A model generated the notes under the pieces. That model ran no database searches and had not been told where the DNA came from. It was given only the letters and a program-made list of their open reading frames with translations. Position numbers and translations under genes: made by a program. From Mesorhizobium sp. M9A.F.Ca.ET.002.03.1.2 (GTDB lineage: Bacteria; Pseudomonadota; Alphaproteobacteria; Rhizobiales; Rhizobiaceae): 64,000 bases of DNA. The stretch covers positions 5,821,001-5,885,000 of the forward strand of contig NZ_CP034443.1 in the NCBI RefSeq assembly GCF_003952365.1, read 5' to 3'. Of the stretch, positions 61,272 through 64,000 are shown piece after piece (within the stretch, counting starts at the first letter, position 1; each line of letters begins with the position of its first letter).

Positions 61272-61715
61272 TCACTCTTGCGTGTCGTGATAGTCGCCCG
61301 GCCCCGCGCCGGTCCAGGCGTAGAGCTCCCACAGCGTTCCGTCCGGGTCGTGGAAGTAGGCGCAGCGCGCGTTCCAGACATAGTCGCCGGGCGGCCCGAC
61401 GAACGGCACTCCCTTGCCCGACAATTCGGCGTAGAGCCGGTCGACCTCGCCAGCACTTTCGAGTTCCATGGCGACGCATGCCTTGTGCGCCTGCTTCGGT
61501 GAGCGGACATTCGAGACGCCGCAGTGGCGATTGATGTGATCCAGTTCCCATGCCGCGAGCGTCACGCGCTCGGAATGAAAATCGACAAAGCCCTCGGCGC
61601 GGCGTCTGATCCGGTAGCCGAGCTTCCCTGTATAGAAGTCGATGGTGCGGTCGATATCCTCCACAAGGAGGCAGATATCGGTGATTGCCTTGGTCTGCCC
61701 GAGCGACATGGTCAT
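61272..61715 (-). CDS. VOC-family (extradiol dioxygenase/glyoxalase-like) protein
   Basis: This 147-aa protein has the VOC module start ITDICLLVEDIDRTIDFYTG and the closing CAYFHDPDGTLWELYAW, whose Glu is a metal ligand. Being inside an uptake operon suggests it processes the imported compound, perhaps by isomerisation or ring cleavage. ATG 61715 overlaps the stop of the gntR gene by 4 bp; a second ATG at 61709 also fits. Its own stop is 62 bp from the binding-protein start. Confidence 0.85.
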   Translation of the reverse strand: MTMSLGQTKAITDICLLVEDIDRTIDFYTGKLGYRIRRRAEGFVDFHSERVTLAAWELDHINRHCGVSNVRSPKQAHKACVAMELESAGEVDRLYAELSGKGVPFVGPPGDYVWNARCAYFHDPDGTLWELYAWTGAGPGDYHDTQE

Positions 61716-62443
61716 TTGCCTCGTTGGATCTTCGCGGTGAGTTCGACGCCGACGCGCAAAGCGGCGCCATCGATGTGCCTGCGCATCGCCTCGCCGGCTG
61801 CCTGCGGGTCATGCGCGGCGAGCGCGTCGTAAATTAGTACGTGCTCGGCGACGTTGACCTCGACCAGGTCGTGGAGCGGGTTCGTGAGGCGGGCATAGTG
61901 GATCGACTGGCGAATCTGCTCGCAGACGAACGAAATGAAGGTGTGGATGTAGCTGTTGCCCGTGGCCCGGGCGATCGCCCGATGGAAAAGGAGATCGGCC
62001 TCGATGCTGCCATCCTCCCAGCGCTCCTCGCCGCCCATGCGGTCCAGCGCGGCCTTGATCGCGGCAAGATCGTCGGATGTGCAGCGGGTCGCGGCCAGCG
62101 TGGCGGATTCGGTCTCCAGGATGCTGCGCAGCTCGAAGAGCTGCTCCATGTTGCGCTGGTCTTTCAGCGCTTCGCGATCGATCCGGATGGCCGTCCGCTG
62201 TTCCGGCGCCATGACGAATGCGCCCACGCCCTGACGCGCCTCAACCATGCCATCGGCGCGAAGCTGCGCGATCGCTTCCCTGACAACATTGCGGCTGACG
62301 CCGAATTTGTCGGCGAGCTGGCTTTCGGTGGGAAGCCGGGCTCCCGGGATGATGTCGCCGCCCTCGATCTCGCGGCTCAGATACGAGGCGACGCGATGCG
62401 GAAGCGCCTCCACGCTGCCGATGATGGACGAACGCTGCTTCAT
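61712..62443 (-). CDS. GntR-family regulator, FadR/FCD subfamily
   Basis: This 243-aa regulator has an N-terminal winged helix (LPTESQLADKFGVSRNVVRE) and an FCD ligand domain (LFHRAIARATGNSYIHTFIS). It is the first gene of the transport operon and probably controls it in response to the transported compound. ATG 62443 is the natural family start. Upstream sequence has only a broken FAD-oxidase gene, so the operator was not identified. Confidence 0.9.
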   Translation of the reverse strand: MKQRSSIIGSVEALPHRVASYLSREIEGGDIIPGARLPTESQLADKFGVSRNVVREAIAQLRADGMVEARQGVGAFVMAPEQRTAIRIDREALKDQRNMEQLFELRSILETESATLAATRCTSDDLAAIKAALDRMGGEERWEDGSIEADLLFHRAIARATGNSYIHTFISFVCEQIRQSIHYARLTNPLHDLVEVNVAEHVLIYDALAAHDPQAAGEAMRRHIDGAALRVGVELTAKIQRGK

Positions 62444-62452
62444 GCGGCTCCC

Positions 62453-62538
62453 CTACAAATCGCCCCGATCAGGCACGAGACACGCGGGATTGAACAGGCC
62501 TGCCGGATCGTAGGCCGCCTTGATCGCCATATGAATCT
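62453..62538 (-). pseudogene. C-terminal remnant of an FAD-linked oxidase
   Basis: On the minus strand the frame ending at TAG 62453-62455 reads IHMAIKAAYDPAGLFNPACL then VPDRGDL. This is the usual ending of glycolate oxidase/D-lactate dehydrogenase-type FAD-linked oxidases (helix followed by D-P-x-G-L-x-N-P). The frame closes upstream at about 62538 and the rest of the gene is not visible. It lies just before the gntR gene, so the operon may once have included this oxidase. Confidence 0.7.
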
Positions 62539-62850
62539 ACCGCTCGCGCCGCGACGGACGGGCCCCCGTCGCCCGCGCGGCCATAGGCCGGCGATGTCCA
62601 GCACGGCCATTCGCGCACGACGCATGCACGGGCTCGATCAATCAGCTTCGGCACCTCGCGGAAGCTTTGCGTTGAAAAGATGGGCTGCTATCCGTGATCA
62701 TGGAGTCCGATCATACGGTCATCCTACAACCTCGGCAAGTCTCCAATTCACCAGCCTGGCGGCCGCCAGCAGCCCTGGCTCGATGACGTCTATCGCGACG
62801 ACGAGATTGTTGAGGACACTCCACACGGCGGCCCGTTCCCGTCACGCGCC
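62539..62850. other. Gene-free interval of 312 bp
   Basis: Degenerate sequence next to the oxidase remnant. Arg-rich open frames occur on both strands but no start, domain or start-site is supported. It may be decayed coding DNA of the same lost oxidase. Confidence 0.4.
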
Positions 62851-63216
62851 TCAGCCTTGAACGAGCGCCGTATCCGTCAGCTGTTGCGCATCGTCGAACT
62901 TGATCTCCAAGGTGTAGTAATCAAGGCTGAGGTCGTGTGCGCCCAGCTTGTAGGCAATTCGATCCTTTGTCTCCCGGTCGGGCGTCCCCAGGAGATCGGC
63001 GACCTCGTTACGCGCCATGCCTTTTGGAAGACGCCTCATGAGATCCTCGGCCATGTCGTACCTGGCAGCCGAATCCAAGGTATGGCCGCGCTCGGCCTTC
63101 CAGCGTTCGCTGGAGAAGCGCTGCGCCATCTCCACTTGGTAGACCCGTCCCGCGATCAGGGCGATGCCAATCGCAACGCAGACCGCCCCAAGCTTCAGGG
63201 CATCTCTTCTGGTCAT
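62851..63216 (-). CDS. Small membrane-anchored protein with BamE/SmpA-like motif
   Basis: This 121-aa protein has an N-terminal hydrophobic anchor (LKLGAVCVAIGIALIAGRVY) and a segment LPKGMARNEVADLLGTPDRE that resembles the SmpA/BamE-type motif (a G-M-x-x-x-E-V-x-x-L-L-G-x-P). Such folds occur in small outer-membrane or inner-membrane lipoproteins. There is no lipobox cysteine, so it should be membrane-anchored. ATG 63216 has GAGGAG upstream. Its partner is unknown. Confidence 0.75.
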   Translation of the reverse strand: MTRRDALKLGAVCVAIGIALIAGRVYQVEMAQRFSSERWKAERGHTLDSAARYDMAEDLMRRLPKGMARNEVADLLGTPDRETKDRIAYKLGAHDLSLDYYTLEIKFDDAQQLTDTALVQG

Positions 63217-63263
63217 CGTCTTGGCTCCTCACAGCGCAGGCCGCCGCCCAAGGTTTCGAGACT

Positions 63264-63634
63264 CTAGCGGTCCGGGAGCTCGGCCCACAGCTTCTTTGCG
63301 AAGCCTCGTTCGTCGAGATCCCACGTGGAGTCGACGACTTCCGCTCGTCCGTTTCGACATTTGTATGAATAGACCGCATCATGCCCATGGCGTAGGCCGG
63401 AACGCCGTTCTCACCCGGATTCTCTCGACAGAACGCGTCCGCTCCAGGGTTGTCACGGGCTGCGTTCATTTTCACGCAGGGCAGGTTCGCGCCGACGGCA
63501 CAGACAAGAACCTTGCCGTTCATGCAGCGGAAGACGGCCTGGGTTTCCAATTCATCGTCGGCAGGGACACTCTTGGCGCCACGGCGGACTTCCGCCCGAC
63601 TCGCTTTACCGGCCGCCAGGACTAGATAAGACAT
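63264..63634 (-). pseudogene. Small exported protein, one-base frameshift
   Basis: The first part (start ATG 63634) reads KVLVCAVGANLPCVKMNAAR and DNPGADAFCRENPGENGVPA, with the paired cysteines seen in small exported rhizobial proteins. After YAMG the frame breaks. Inserting one G in the run at 63383-63385 (minus strand) restores HDAVYSYKCRNGRAEVVDST then WDLDERGFAKKLWAELPDR and a stop at 63264-63266. The predicted N-terminus is less hydrophobic than a normal signal peptide, so there may be a second defect. Function is unknown. Confidence 0.72.
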
Positions 63635-63671
63635 GCGCTGGGCGGGAACCCCGTTGCAGAAGGACGTGAAT

Positions 63672-64000
63672 ATGCCTGAACAGATACCATTGAACGACGG
63701 CTCCGCCATTCCCCGGCTCGGCCTTGGCGTGTGGCAAGTCGATCCGGCCATTACGGCCCAGGTCGTGAGTTGGGGGATCCAGACCGGCTACAGATTGATC
63801 GACACCGCCGAAGGCTACCAGAACGAGGAAGGCGTCGGGCAGGCGATCCGCACGGCTGGCGTGGCGCGAAGCGAATTGTTCATCACCTCGAAACTGCGCA
63901 ACGGCGCCCATCAGCGTGACGCCGCGCTTCGGGCTTTCGACGAGACGATGAACAAGCTCGGGATCGAACAGATCGACCTGTTTCTGATCCACTGGCCAGT
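63672..64000 (+). CDS. Aldo/keto reductase, N-terminal part (truncated by window end)
   Basis: From ATG 63672 the frame is open to the end of the window (109 codons). It begins PLNDGSAIPRLGLGVWQVDP and continues with LIDTAEGYQNEEGVGQAIRT (catalytic Asp and Tyr), FITSKLRNGAHQRDA (catalytic Lys) and EQIDLFLIHWP (His). These are the catalytic residues of the 2,5-diketo-D-gluconate-type reductases, which reduce carbonyls with NADPH. AAGGA lies a few bases before the ATG. The C-terminal cofactor-specificity loop is outside the window. Confidence 0.92.
   Translation, partial: MPEQIPLNDGSAIPRLGLGVWQVDPAITAQVVSWGIQTGYRLIDTAEGYQNEEGVGQAIRTAGVARSELFITSKLRNGAHQRDAALRAFDETMNKLGIEQIDLFLIHWP

Noticed and set aside
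1..64000. CRISPR array, tRNA/rRNA genes, prophage or integrase attachment site
   Set aside because: No regular spaced repeats, no cloverleaf sequence and no phage structural or integrase genes were seen on either strand.

Overview
The window looks like the chromosome of a Mesorhizobium-like alphaproteobacterium (Rhizobiales). The evidence is a high GC content, an NfeD/slipin pair, a DmeR/DmeF metal-efflux operon of the rhizobial type, many solo LysR/GntR/TetR regulators, and several families of short palindromic intergenic repeats typical of rhizobia. I saw no rRNA, tRNA, CRISPR array, prophage or replication origin. All calls come from reading the sequence; no database search was run.

Layout. 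1-6.7 kb: the tail of an unknown gene, a GNAT acetyltransferase, a DinB polymerase, a DHDPS-family aldolase, a LysR regulator, a methyltransferase and a Tat-exported sulfite-oxidase-fold molybdoenzyme. 6.8-12.3 kb: an intact IS481-type element with a 6-bp target duplication, a truncated copy of a sigma-factor 3' end, the intact ECF-like sigma factor with a SnoaL-like tail and a minisatellite, two VOC proteins and IS110 debris. 12.4-19.2 kb: the most unusual island. It holds a large exported CXXCH protein, an AT-richer unknown small protein, a complete YcaO-domain protein, a divergent 817-aa adenylyl cyclase/BTAD/TPR regulator, and directly behind that regulator the remnant C-terminus of a second YcaO protein. 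19.2-23.3 kb: an orphan amino-acid binding protein followed by a scar zone of IS110, VOC and cation-efflux fragments and a frameshifted RibD/DHFR-fold gene.

23.5-26.9 kb: an MFS exporter and a dmeR-dmeF-nicO nickel/cobalt efflux operon with a visible operator. 27-30.6 kb: a small unknown protein, a divergent FAD oxidoreductase/GntR pair with a GntR-type operator, and an RsuA-family pseudouridine synthase. 30.6-39.2 kb: pstS and a Na/phosphate symporter, a PF09859-type oxygenase, nfeD-slipin, and a divergent LysR/quinone oxidoreductase pair. 39.5-43.3 kb: a three-gene PaoABC-like molybdenum hydroxylase operon. 44.0-49.1 kb: a periplasmic Mo-cofactor-fold protein lacking any cysteine, paired with a GGDEF-EAL protein, then a TetR regulator and a second diguanylate cyclase.

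49.4-54.6 kb: a frameshifted membrane protein, then a second molybdenum hydroxylase operon (FAD, 2Fe-2S and Mo subunits) followed by a MoaD/ThiS-like protein. 54.9-58.5 kb: an epoxide hydrolase, a DOPA-dioxygenase-like protein and a serine hydrolase. 58.6-62.5 kb: a GntR-VOC-binding protein-ATPase-permease operon of the NitT/TauT class with the remnant of an FAD-linked oxidase upstream. 62.8-64 kb: two small exported proteins (one frameshifted) and the start of an aldo/keto reductase.

Three otherwise good genes each carry one apparent base loss in or next to a short homopolymer. That could be real decay or sequencing error and should be checked before they are called pseudogenes.
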